From assembly GCA_031269635.1 (NCBI GenBank), contig JAISYY010000340.1:1-15716 (forward strand): a DNA stretch of 15,716 bases, written 5' to 3'. The DNA comes from Tannerella sp. Its GTDB lineage: Bacteria; Bacteroidota; Bacteroidia; Bacteroidales; Tannerellaceae. Below the pieces are notes generated by a model, which worked only from the letters and a program-made list of their open reading frames with translations, did not search any database and was not told the origin of the DNA. The position numbers and the translations under genes were made by a program. Shown here in pieces: positions 8,185 through 14,603 of the stretch (position 1 is the stretch's first letter; each line of letters starts with the position of its first letter).

Positions 8185-8703
8185 TTATATTTCCCAAAAA
8201 CCGTCAGGCAGTGTCACTTCGATCATTTTCCGTTCCGGATCGACCGTTGTTACCAGCGCAGCCGGGATGAGTATTTCCTTTTCTTTGCAATCGACCGTCA
8301 AGAGGATATTTATCGTTTTGTCGTCAATATCCGTTACCGGCCCGATCGTCCCAAGTTTTTCGTCCGATACCGTATATCCTGTGACATATTTCCAGCCGGA
8401 CGTATCTTCGTCATGTAACGGCAACATATCCGCCGGGACATAGGCCCGTTTTCCGGTAAAGAGTTTCGCTTTTTCTTCGGAGTCAATGCCGTCAAACCCG
8501 ATGAGTACGGTTGTATTGCTTTTCTGTCTGTACGAATCAATAAAAAAAGGTACCGGTATGCCGTCCATATCGCAAACGATATACGGATCATCGCAGGAAA
8601 TATCCGCCGGGTCATAATCCGTTACAAGCGAAATTTCCCCCTTAATTCCATGCGGTTTGGCAAACTGTCCTATTTTAATTAATTCTTCCTTTTTAATCAT
8701 CAT
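8185..8703 (-). CDS. rimM: Ribosome maturation factor RimM
   Basis: A 172-residue protein with the RimM N-terminal motif IGQFAKPHGIKGEI (11-24) and a C-terminal PRC-barrel (about 100-170) ending in LPDGFWEI. RimM binds S19 and helps mature the 3' domain of 16S rRNA in the 30S subunit. The ATG overlaps the murA TGA in an ATGA arrangement (8700-8703), so translation is coupled. Two adjacent ATG codons begin the frame; the first is used here, and either would be compatible with coupling. In many bacteria rimM sits with trmD and rpsP; its place between murA and an M23 peptidase is, by family knowledge, usual in Bacteroidales. Confidence 0.93.
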   Translation of the reverse strand: MMIKKEELIKIGQFAKPHGIKGEISLVTDYDPADISCDDPYIVCDMDGIPVPFFIDSYRQKSNTTVLIGFDGIDSEEKAKLFTGKRAYVPADMLPLHDEDTSGWKYVTGYTVSDEKLGTIGPVTDIDDKTINILLTVDCKEKEILIPAALVTTVDPERKMIEVTLPDGFWEI

Positions 8704-10016
8704 GCATTTTCCCTTGAAATGTGCGCTCCGAGTTTGTTCAGGCGTTCGTCGATATGCTGATATCCCCGGTCTATCTGTTCAATATTGTCAATCCGGCTTG
8801 TCCCGTTGGCGCTCATCGCAGCGATGAGCAATGCTATTCCCGCGCGGATATCGGGAGATACCATTTTTGCGCATCTTAATTTCTGGCGGTTGTCCAATCC
8901 GATGACGGTAGCCCTGTGCGGGTCGCATAAAATGATCTGCGCACCCATATCAATCAGTTTATCCACGAAAAACAACCGGCTTTCAAACATTTTCTGGTGT
9001 ATCAGTACGCTTCCTTCGGCCTGTGTGGCGACGACCAGCATCACACTCAACAGGTCGGGCGTCAGTCCCGGCCATGGAGCATCGGCTATCGTCATAATGG
9101 AGCCGTCCATAAATGTCTCTATCTGATAGTTGTCCTGTGCCGGAATGTAAATGTCGTCTCCTTTTTTTTCAAGTTTAATGCCGAGCCGGCGAAACGATTC
9201 CGGTATGATGCCCAGCTTGTCGTATGCCGTATTTTTGATTGTTATCTCCGAGCCGGTCATGGCGGCCATGCCGATAAAACTGCCTACTTCGATCATGTCG
9301 GGGAGTATCGTATGTGTTGTATCGTGCAAAGCGTTTACCCCTTCGATTGTAAGCAGGTTTGAACCGATGCCCTGTATTTTCGCCCCCATGCGGTTGAGCA
9401 TTTTCGACAGTTGCTGGACATACGGCTCGCAGGCGGCATTGTAGATTGTGGTAACGCCTTTCGCCAGTACGGCAGCCATGATGATGTTGGCGGTTCCGGT
9501 GACGGATGCTTCGTCGAGCAGCATGTATTCGCCTTTCAGTCCTGTTTTTGGGGCGGTTATTTCGCCTATATGGGGTTGTATGCCGTGATTGAACTCCGCT
9601 CCCAGCGCCCGGAATCCTGTCAGGTGTGTGTCGAGCCGGCGGCGTCCGATCTTATCGCCTCCGGTTTGCGGAAGTACGGCTTTGCCGAAACGTCCGAGTA
9701 ACGGGCCTGCCATGAGCACCGAACCTCTTAGTGATGCGGCTTTGTGTGCATATTCTTCCGAATAAATATAATCCGTATCGAGTTCATCCGCCTGGAAAGA
9801 ATAGGCTTCGTCCGACAAACGTTCGGTTTTGACGCCCATTCTTTGAAGTAAGTCAATCAGATTACGGATGTCGAGGATGTCCGGTATGTTATGAATCTCC
9901 ACTCTTCCGGGGGTAAGCAATGTGGCGCATATAATCTGCAGCGCCTCATTTTTCGCACCCTGCGGACAGATGTCTCCACTTAATCTGCGATTGCCTTCTA
10001 TGATGAAAGAACTCAT
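8700..10016 (-). CDS. murA: UDP-N-acetylglucosamine 1-carboxyvinyltransferase MurA with Asp in place of catalytic Cys
   Basis: A 438-residue EPSP-synthase-fold enzyme that transfers enolpyruvate from PEP to UDP-GlcNAc, the first committed step of peptidoglycan synthesis. Lys22/Asn23 (GAKNEAL) match the substrate-binding pair of the family, and Asp321 (WPGLTPD) matches the catalytic Asp305 of E. coli MurA. The active-site loop reads PQTGGDKIGRRR with Asp121 where E. coli has Cys115, the residue alkylated by fosfomycin. Asp at this position keeps enzyme activity but gives fosfomycin insensitivity in other MurA proteins, so intrinsic resistance is expected (inference). The start overlaps the DUF4290 stop by one base (TAATG) and the end overlaps rimM by four bases. 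Confidence 0.96.
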   Translation of the reverse strand: MSSFIIEGNRRLSGDICPQGAKNEALQIICATLLTPGRVEIHNIPDILDIRNLIDLLQRMGVKTERLSDEAYSFQADELDTDYIYSEEYAHKAASLRGSVLMAGPLLGRFGKAVLPQTGGDKIGRRRLDTHLTGFRALGAEFNHGIQPHIGEITAPKTGLKGEYMLLDEASVTGTANIIMAAVLAKGVTTIYNAACEPYVQQLSKMLNRMGAKIQGIGSNLLTIEGVNALHDTTHTILPDMIEVGSFIGMAAMTGSEITIKNTAYDKLGIIPESFRRLGIKLEKKGDDIYIPAQDNYQIETFMDGSIMTIADAPWPGLTPDLLSVMLVVATQAEGSVLIHQKMFESRLFFVDKLIDMGAQIILCDPHRATVIGLDNRQKLRCAKMVSPDIRAGIALLIAAMSANGTSRIDNIEQIDRGYQHIDERLNKLGAHISRENA

Positions 10017-10630
10017 TATCCTTTGCGTGAATGATTTTTCTTATTATTCTTCTTGTTCGTATTCCGTGGAGTTGAATCAATCAGGTCGGCGGTTTCGGGA
10101 AGCCTGAACGTTTCCGCGTTCCGGACGATTCTCATCTCGGACAGTTCGGCCAGGTCTTTTAGTATTTTCCGGTTGTCGACCGAGTCTTTATTCCATATCA
10201 GGAATGATTTTTTCATCTGATTGGCAATCAGGTGTACCAGTGTCTCTTTTTCACGCCCTTCTTCCATCATGGCGGCTTTGTTGATGAGACGTTCGAGCGT
10301 TTGCCCGTAGTGGCGATAGATTATTTCCGTCTCACCGTACGGGACAAGGGGCGGACGCTGGTGCAGATTTTCCTTCTTTATCACTTCGTAAGGATAATCC
10401 ACGTCCAGCTTGAAATCGGCCATGATTGCCAGGTGATCCCAAAGGATATGCTTGAAATCATTGACATCCCTCAGGTGGGGGAACAAATTCCCCATTATGC
10501 TGATGATTGCGTTCGCGCAACAGTTACGTTCTTCGCGGTTTTCTATCGTCAGGCAGAAGTCTACCATGTTCTGAATGTTACGGCCATATTCAGGGAGAGC
10601 CAGGGGTTTAGCATTTGTATTGTACTTCAT
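10016..10630 (-). CDS. DUF4290 family protein
   Basis: A 204-residue protein of the Bacteroidetes-specific DUF4290 family, recognised from its start (YNTNAKPLALPEYGRNIQNM), the central RPPLVPYGE-like segment and its position directly before murA. Function unknown. It has no signal peptide or membrane helix. The body looks mainly helical, and the last 15 residues are a low-complexity basic tail rich in Asn and Lys that could bind nucleic acid or acidic partners (speculation). It is the first gene of the operon: a promoter core lies about 30 bases upstream and its stop overlaps the murA start by one base. Confidence 0.85.
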   Translation of the reverse strand: MKYNTNAKPLALPEYGRNIQNMVDFCLTIENREERNCCANAIISIMGNLFPHLRDVNDFKHILWDHLAIMADFKLDVDYPYEVIKKENLHQRPPLVPYGETEIIYRHYGQTLERLINKAAMMEEGREKETLVHLIANQMKKSFLIWNKDSVDNRKILKDLAELSEMRIVRNAETFRLPETADLIDSTPRNTNKKNNKKNHSRKG

Positions 10631-10660
10631 GTTTTACTCTTTCATCAATATTTTACGGTG

Positions 10661-10668
10661 CAAAAGTA
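10661..10668 (-). promoter_or_regulatory. -7 promoter element for the DUF4290-murA-...-mlaF operon
   Basis: The minus strand reads TACTTTTG, matching TAnnTTTG. Transcription would start near 10654, leaving a leader of about 24 bases before the ATG at 10630. No clear TTTG -33 element is seen at the usual distance. It is the only promoter core I see for the whole 7.4-kb operon. Confidence 0.6.
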
Positions 10669-10689
10669 GGTATTTTTATTGACTTTTAC

Positions 10690-10697
10690 TACTTTTG
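10690..10697 (+). promoter_or_regulatory. -7 promoter element for the ThiC-like gene
   Basis: TACTTTTG matches the Bacteroidetes -7 consensus exactly. The predicted start of transcription is near 10704, so the leader before the ATG at 10724 is only about 20 bases. That leaves no room for a TPP riboswitch, the usual control of thiC. Confidence 0.6.
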
Positions 10698-10723
10698 CGC
10701 GAGTAAAAATAAAAATCCGGGTG

Positions 10724-12217
10724 ATGAAAAAGATATATGTTGAAGGCGAGATTAACAATGTGCGGGTCGGAATGTGTCAGATAAACCTCTCCGATACGGT
10801 TATTGAGACAGATAACGGTAGAGTTACAAAGAAGAATAATCCCGTCGTTGTGTATGATACTTCAGGTCCTTACGGAGACAGTGCATTTAAGGCCGATTTT
10901 CCGGATGCGCTCCCTCGTATACGCGAGTCATGGTACGCTCGCCGTAAGGATATTGTGTTTAAACCGGGCAATAAAAGTGATATTGCCCAAAAAGCGTTCT
11001 TTTGTGCGAAGGCGGGGAAATGTATTACGCAAGTGTGTTATGCGAAAAAACGGATGATAACTCCTGAAATGGAATATGTTGCGATACGTGAGAATCAGCA
11101 GATAGAGGCGCTTGGCCTGAAATCGTACATTACCCCCGACTTCGTTCGCAGGGAAGTTGCTGCCGGACGCGCCGTTATCCCGGCGAACGTCAATCACCTG
11201 GAGCTTGAGCCGATGGTCATAGGGAGCCGTTTCCGTGTGAAGATAAACAGTAATATATGTATGGGGAAATTTTTTACGAGGAATGATGTCGAAAAGATTC
11301 GCCTTAACTGTTGCCTCGGAGTAGATACGCTGATGGATATATCGCGTACGGAATCTTCTGCCGCAACGCGCGAGTACCTGGTTCGCAATTCTCCGGTTCC
11401 TGTCGGTACGCCTCCGTTATACGGTGCACTGGCAAAGGCGGGCGGTAAGGTGGCCGATCTGTCGTGGGAGCATTACCGTAGCGCTCTTATCGAACAGTTG
11501 GAGCAGGGGATTGATTTTATTTCCGTTCATGCCGCAATGAAACGCAAGCATCTTGATTTGATTTCGCACAGGCTTACGGGCGTCGTCTCCTGTGCGGGGA
11601 AAATCCTTGCCGAATGGATGAATGTACATGGGGAGGAGAACTTCCTGAACGTCCATTTCCCGGAGATCTGTGAGATTGCGGGCACGTATGACGCCGTCGT
11701 CTCGCTGGGCAGCGGATTGCGCCCCGGTTCGATCTATGATGCGAACGACGAGGCACAGTTTGCCGAACTTGCCGAAATACGGAAACTTGTTGAAACCGCA
11801 TGGAAATATTATGTCCAGGTTATGGTCGAAGGCCCGGGACATATACCGATGAATAAGATTGAGGCTTATATGAAGGAGTACCGGTATGTATGCAAAGGCG
11901 TTCCGTTTTTTTCGCCGGGCATGGTCACTTCCGATCTGGCGGTCGGGCACGAGCATATCGCCGCGGCCATAGGAGGCGCGCAAATGGCATGGTACGGCGC
12001 TTCGCTTATCGGCGGGCTTAAAAGTCAGGCCGGCATAACGAGTGTGGAACGTATGCAGACCGATTTGCTGAGTTACAAGATTGCCGCTCATTCGGCCGAC
12101 CTGGCCAAAGGACATCCCGGCGCTCAGGTACGTGATAATGCGTTTAGCAAAGCGAAGCAGGAAAACCGCCGGAAAGACTGGCTGAAACTGTCGCTCGGCA
12201 ATATCGGCCGCCTGTGA
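10724..12217 (+). CDS. thiC: ThiC-family protein, shortened, lacking the Fe-S cysteine motif (degenerate paralogue)
   Basis: A 497-residue homologue of phosphomethylpyrimidine synthase, which converts aminoimidazole ribotide to HMP-phosphate by radical SAM chemistry. Family segments are clear: YDTSGPYGD (44-52), ITPEMEY (112-118), VAAGRAVIPANVNH (145-158), RNSPVPVGT (221-229), GLRPGSIYDANDEAQFAEL (331-349), EGPGHIPM (369-376), YKIAAHSADLAKGHPGAQ (451-468). The protein ends at NIGRL, where ThiC normally continues to its C-terminal CxxCxxxxC cluster motif; that whole tail is absent. Other usual motifs are changed: NxNIGxS to NSNICMG (175-181), DLSTG to DISRT (205-209), HETR to AATR (213-216), SLGDG to SLGSG (327-331), and CYVTPKEHLGLP to GGLKSQAGITS (430-440). 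The start is the ATG at 10724; a TTG at 10679 would place the promoter inside the gene. There are no internal stops or frameshifts, so it is probably maintained. Canonical ThiC activity is unlikely. Confidence 0.85.
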   Translation: MKKIYVEGEINNVRVGMCQINLSDTVIETDNGRVTKKNNPVVVYDTSGPYGDSAFKADFPDALPRIRESWYARRKDIVFKPGNKSDIAQKAFFCAKAGKCITQVCYAKKRMITPEMEYVAIRENQQIEALGLKSYITPDFVRREVAAGRAVIPANVNHLELEPMVIGSRFRVKINSNICMGKFFTRNDVEKIRLNCCLGVDTLMDISRTESSAATREYLVRNSPVPVGTPPLYGALAKAGGKVADLSWEHYRSALIEQLEQGIDFISVHAAMKRKHLDLISHRLTGVVSCAGKILAEWMNVHGEENFLNVHFPEICEIAGTYDAVVSLGSGLRPGSIYDANDEAQFAELAEIRKLVETAWKYYVQVMVEGPGHIPMNKIEAYMKEYRYVCKGVPFFSPGMVTSDLAVGHEHIAAAIGGAQMAWYGASLIGGLKSQAGITSVERMQTDLLSYKIAAHSADLAKGHPGAQVRDNAFSKAKQENRRKDWLKLSLGNIGRL

Positions 12218-12244
12218 AGTCTCCGGCTTCTCACAAACGTTTGT
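12218..12244. terminator. Short convergent 3'-end region with palindrome
   Basis: Only 27 bases separate the ThiC-like stop from the thioredoxin-like stop. They contain a GAAG/CTTC mini-hairpin (12216-12219 with 12227-12230, its left arm starting in the stop codon) and the perfect 12-base palindrome ACAAACGTTTGT (12233-12244), followed by TTATTT on the plus strand. It could act as a weak bidirectional terminator; stems are short, so this is uncertain. Confidence 0.35.
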
Positions 12245-12721
12245 TTATTTGGAATCTTTAAGCAGAAATTCTTTGATGACTTTCTCGAACGATTCGCGCG
12301 GCAAGGCTCCTACCGAAGTATGAGGCGTGTCTTTTTCGGGAATAAAAAGGTACATCGGGATGTTGCTTACACCGAAAACACGGGCTAATTCTTTTTCCCT
12401 GTCGACGTCGACCTTGTATATGATGAGTTTTCCTTTATATTCGGCCGCGAGCGCTTTCAAGATCGGCGTCACCTTTCTACATGGACCACACCAGTCTGCA
12501 TAAAAGTCAATGATACAGGGAAGTTCCCCTTCGTAAACCCATTCTTCCGGATGCTTTTCGTAATTGTACACTTTTGCCAGGAAGTCGGCCTTGTTTAACA
12601 CGACAATCGTGTCCGGAGCGGCGGCTGTTGTCTCTATTGAGTTTTCCGGATGTGACCGTACGCTTCCTGCCGGAAGGCTTATCGCCGCAAATATTATTAG
12701 TATATATTTTAAAGTATTCAT
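12245..12721 (-). CDS. Exported thioredoxin-like protein
   Basis: A 158-residue protein with an N-terminal signal sequence (hydrophobic core about 5-18, likely cut near residues 20-24, no lipobox) and a thioredoxin fold. The redox motif WCGPC is at 77-81, preceded by CIIDFYAD, and the conserved cis-proline is Pro122 (SNIPMYLF). The WCGPC motif and the short fold suggest a periplasmic thiol-disulfide reductase. It lacks the insert and longer domain of typical TlpA/ResA proteins, so it is nearer a secreted thioredoxin. An extra Cys69 lies just before the motif. It has its own promoter core and converges on the ThiC-like gene. Confidence 0.9.
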   Translation of the reverse strand: MNTLKYILIIFAAISLPAGSVRSHPENSIETTAAAPDTIVVLNKADFLAKVYNYEKHPEEWVYEGELPCIIDFYADWCGPCRKVTPILKALAAEYKGKLIIYKVDVDREKELARVFGVSNIPMYLFIPEKDTPHTSVGALPRESFEKVIKEFLLKDSK

Positions 12722-12756
12722 TGATAAATAACTAAAATAATGAATGATTGAGCGTA

Positions 12757-12764
12757 CAAATGTA
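12757..12764 (-). promoter_or_regulatory. -7 promoter element for the thioredoxin-like gene
   Basis: The minus strand reads TACATTTG, matching TAnnTTTG. It lies 36 bases upstream of the ATG, giving a predicted leader of about 28 bases. No convincing -33 TTTG is at the proper spacing. It is in the spacer after the stop of the ATPase/nuclease gene, so some read-through from that gene is also possible. Confidence 0.5.
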
Positions 12765-12820
12765 CATGATTTTTTTGAGATTGCTATGATTTTTCTTCAT
12801 TTTTCAACTTTACACCGGTA

Positions 12821-14389
12821 CTATTTTATTACAACCCAACGGCTGACGCCTCTTTTTTTTGTGCTGAACTCTACGCCGATTTTTATTAATTGCTTGCCGC
12901 TTGCCTCGAAAGGTATCAGGTAATCTCTTGTGTCGATTTGCGCTAATGCCTTTTCGGCCGAAACATTCTTCTCCAATTTAAATTCAAACACATACACTGC
13001 GTCGAGAATTTCTACTACGGCGTCAATCCGGCCGGTAGCTGTCCGGTATTCCACCCGGATGAACTGTCCTATCAGCTTGAATAAGATGTAAAAAATTGTC
13101 TGGTAGTGTTTTTCTTCTTTATTGTTGAGTTCGTAAGGTATGTCTGCGAAAAAGGATTTCAGGCGGTTCATAAAACCGTCAACGTCATGCGCCCACAAAT
13201 CCCGTATAAACTGCCTGCCGGAAAATTCGCTCCGGGTATTTTTCCCCGGCATGTAACCTGCCATCAATTCGCGGAGAAAACCATATTTGACTTCTTCGTT
13301 CGGAAAACCAAGCGTATATTCGTCCAGCAGGGTATCATAATCCTTGATAGTCAAGTAGCCGCTTTGATACATTAGCGGTACCGGATCCGTGTCGTCAATC
13401 CGGTAATCCATGATCGCTTCTGCCGGGATTTTCACGTCGTTTTCCAGCTTCGGGATATCAAAATCAATAGTTTTCAACATTTTGACGAGAAAGGTAGGTG
13501 TACCCGTCTCAAACCAGTAATGCCTGAAATCCAGTTTTGCAAACGTATTCAGTACACTGAAAGGATTGTATATATCTTCGCTTTCTTTGGCGAAATGATA
13601 TCCGTCGTACCGCTTTTTCATTTCGGCGAACGCTTCGCCGTTCGTTGTCTTTCTTTTTTCGGCCAGCGCCTGCAATTCCGGTTGAAAATCGCGGAGCAGT
13701 TCGCTTTCCGAAATACCGCAAATGCCTGCAAACTGTTCATCCATGCTGATGTCCTGCAACTGGTTGAGGTCGCTGAAGATACTTATCTTTGAAAACTTCG
13801 TCACGCCGGTGACAAAGACAAAACGCAGGTCGGTATCCGCACTTTTCAGTACGCCGTAAAAACCTTTCAACGCATTACGCATTGCGTCGTTGGCATCAAA
13901 GTTATCTATTGTGCCAAGCAGTGGTTTGTCGTATTCGTCTATCAGGACGACTACCTTGCGTTTCGTTTGTTTACCGGCGGCGCGGATTAATTTATCGAAA
14001 CGGACACCCGGATTCTCGTCTTTCTCAACAGTAATGCCGATTCTTTCTTCCGCTTCGTCCAGGTTGTTGTGAAGTATCGCATTGAGCGACTTCACGTCGG
14101 TAAGCATACCTCGCGTCATATCAATATGAATGACGGGATATTCCGTCCAATCCTTTTCCAGTCCGGCAATGGCCAGGCCGTCGAACAGATCCTTTTTGCC
14201 CATAAAATAGGCTTTGAGTGTAGATATAAACAAACTTTTCCCAAACCGCCGCGGACGGCTGAGAAAATACGGTGCATCACTATTCAACAGTTGATGAATA
14301 TATGCCGTTTTATCTACATAAATATTTCCCCCCCTGCGGAGTTTCTCAAAATCCTGTATCCCTATGGGTAATTTTCTATTTGGAATCAT
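12821..14389 (-). CDS. AAA-ATPase-like / PD-(D/E)XK nuclease-like protein (DUF1703 type)
   Basis: A 522-residue two-domain protein. The N-terminal AAA-ATPase-like domain (PF09820 type, about 5-290) has the family's unusual P-loop RPRRFGKS (45-52) and Walker B VVVLIDEYD (146-154), followed by a VTGVTKFSK sensor-like strand. The C-terminal PD-(D/E)XK-like domain (PF08011 type, about 430-515) has GRIDAVVE with Asp456 and VFEFKL with Glu469 and Lys471, a complete D-ExK nuclease signature. The family is widespread and often multicopy in Bacteroidetes and other gut anaerobes, and its role is unknown; defence or mobile-element links are only proposed. The gene starts ATG at 14389 with a good promoter about 25-60 bases upstream. 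It is complete and without frameshifts. Confidence 0.9.
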   Translation of the reverse strand: MIPNRKLPIGIQDFEKLRRGGNIYVDKTAYIHQLLNSDAPYFLSRPRRFGKSLFISTLKAYFMGKKDLFDGLAIAGLEKDWTEYPVIHIDMTRGMLTDVKSLNAILHNNLDEAEERIGITVEKDENPGVRFDKLIRAAGKQTKRKVVVLIDEYDKPLLGTIDNFDANDAMRNALKGFYGVLKSADTDLRFVFVTGVTKFSKISIFSDLNQLQDISMDEQFAGICGISESELLRDFQPELQALAEKRKTTNGEAFAEMKKRYDGYHFAKESEDIYNPFSVLNTFAKLDFRHYWFETGTPTFLVKMLKTIDFDIPKLENDVKIPAEAIMDYRIDDTDPVPLMYQSGYLTIKDYDTLLDEYTLGFPNEEVKYGFLRELMAGYMPGKNTRSEFSGRQFIRDLWAHDVDGFMNRLKSFFADIPYELNNKEEKHYQTIFYILFKLIGQFIRVEYRTATGRIDAVVEILDAVYVFEFKLEKNVSAEKALAQIDTRDYLIPFEASGKQLIKIGVEFSTKKRGVSRWVVIK

Positions 14390-14415
14390 TGTCGTAAAAT
14401 TTTATGGTTCGGATG

Positions 14416-14447
14416 CAAACTTACATAAAATAATCCGGTTTTACAAG
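14416..14447 (-). promoter_or_regulatory. Promoter of the AAA-ATPase/nuclease-like gene
   Basis: On the minus strand, CTTG (14447-14444, one mismatch to the TTTG -33 element) is followed after 20 bases by TAAGTTTG (14423-14416), an exact TAnnTTTG. Of the promoter cores in this window it has the best -33/-7 spacing. Transcription would start near 14409, giving a leader of about 20 bases. Confidence 0.6.
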
Positions 14448-14530
14448 CCAGAGCGACGGAAAAAGATTTTTTGAGGCGGGAGACTATCCGAAAATCCTCC
14501 GAAACGTCATTGAGACAGCGAGGCGCGAAG

Positions 14531-14579
14531 CCGGGAAATTAAATATATTTCCGGTTTTTCTTATCCGAATATGCCGGAT
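14531..14579. repeat. Paired inverted repeats in the divergent spacer
   Basis: CCGGGAAAT (14531-14539) pairs with ATTTCCGG (14547-14554) with one bulged G and a 7-base loop, and TTTTTC follows on the plus strand, so it resembles an intrinsic terminator. A second stem, ATCCG (14563-14567) with CGGAT (14575-14579), ends six bases before the -7 element of the methyltransferase gene. No plus-strand gene ends here, so a termination role has no obvious client. Confidence 0.5.
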
Positions 14580-14584
14580 TTGTG

Positions 14585-14592
14585 TATTTTTG
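14585..14592 (+). promoter_or_regulatory. -7 promoter element of the methyltransferase gene
   Basis: TATTTTTG matches TAnnTTTG. A TTTC at 14557-14560 is the nearest -33-like element, 24 bases upstream, so spacing is poor. Transcription would begin about 14599-14600, only about four bases before the ATG, suggesting a nearly leaderless message. Confidence 0.5.
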
Positions 14593-14603
14593 CACCTGTG
14601 GAA

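Larger units (their letters stand above)
10661..10697. repeat. Inverted repeat formed by two divergent promoter cores
   Basis: CAAAAGTAG (10661-10669) and CTACTTTTG (10689-10697) are perfect 9-bp inverted repeats 19 bases apart. Each arm contains the -7 element of one of two divergent promoters, so the -33 region of each promoter lies over the -7 of the other. The two transcripts may compete for polymerase, which is an inference from geometry. Confidence 0.7.

Noticed and set aside
10679..10723. TTG start extending the ThiC-like protein by 15 residues
   Set aside because: The promoter -7 element (10690-10697) would lie inside the coding region, and the added residues do not resemble ThiC; ATG 10724 begins MKKIYVEG, which aligns with the family.
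10631..10723. TPP riboswitch upstream of the ThiC-like gene
   Set aside because: No CTGAGA-like box is visible and the predicted leader is too short.
12150..12300. Simple frameshift hiding the rest of ThiC
   Set aside because: Neither other plus-strand frame after the stop encodes the cysteine motif, and the thioredoxin-like gene occupies the sequence from 12245.
14598..14600. GTG as start of the methyltransferase
   Set aside because: It lies at or before the predicted transcription start; ATG 14604 fits the family N-terminus better.
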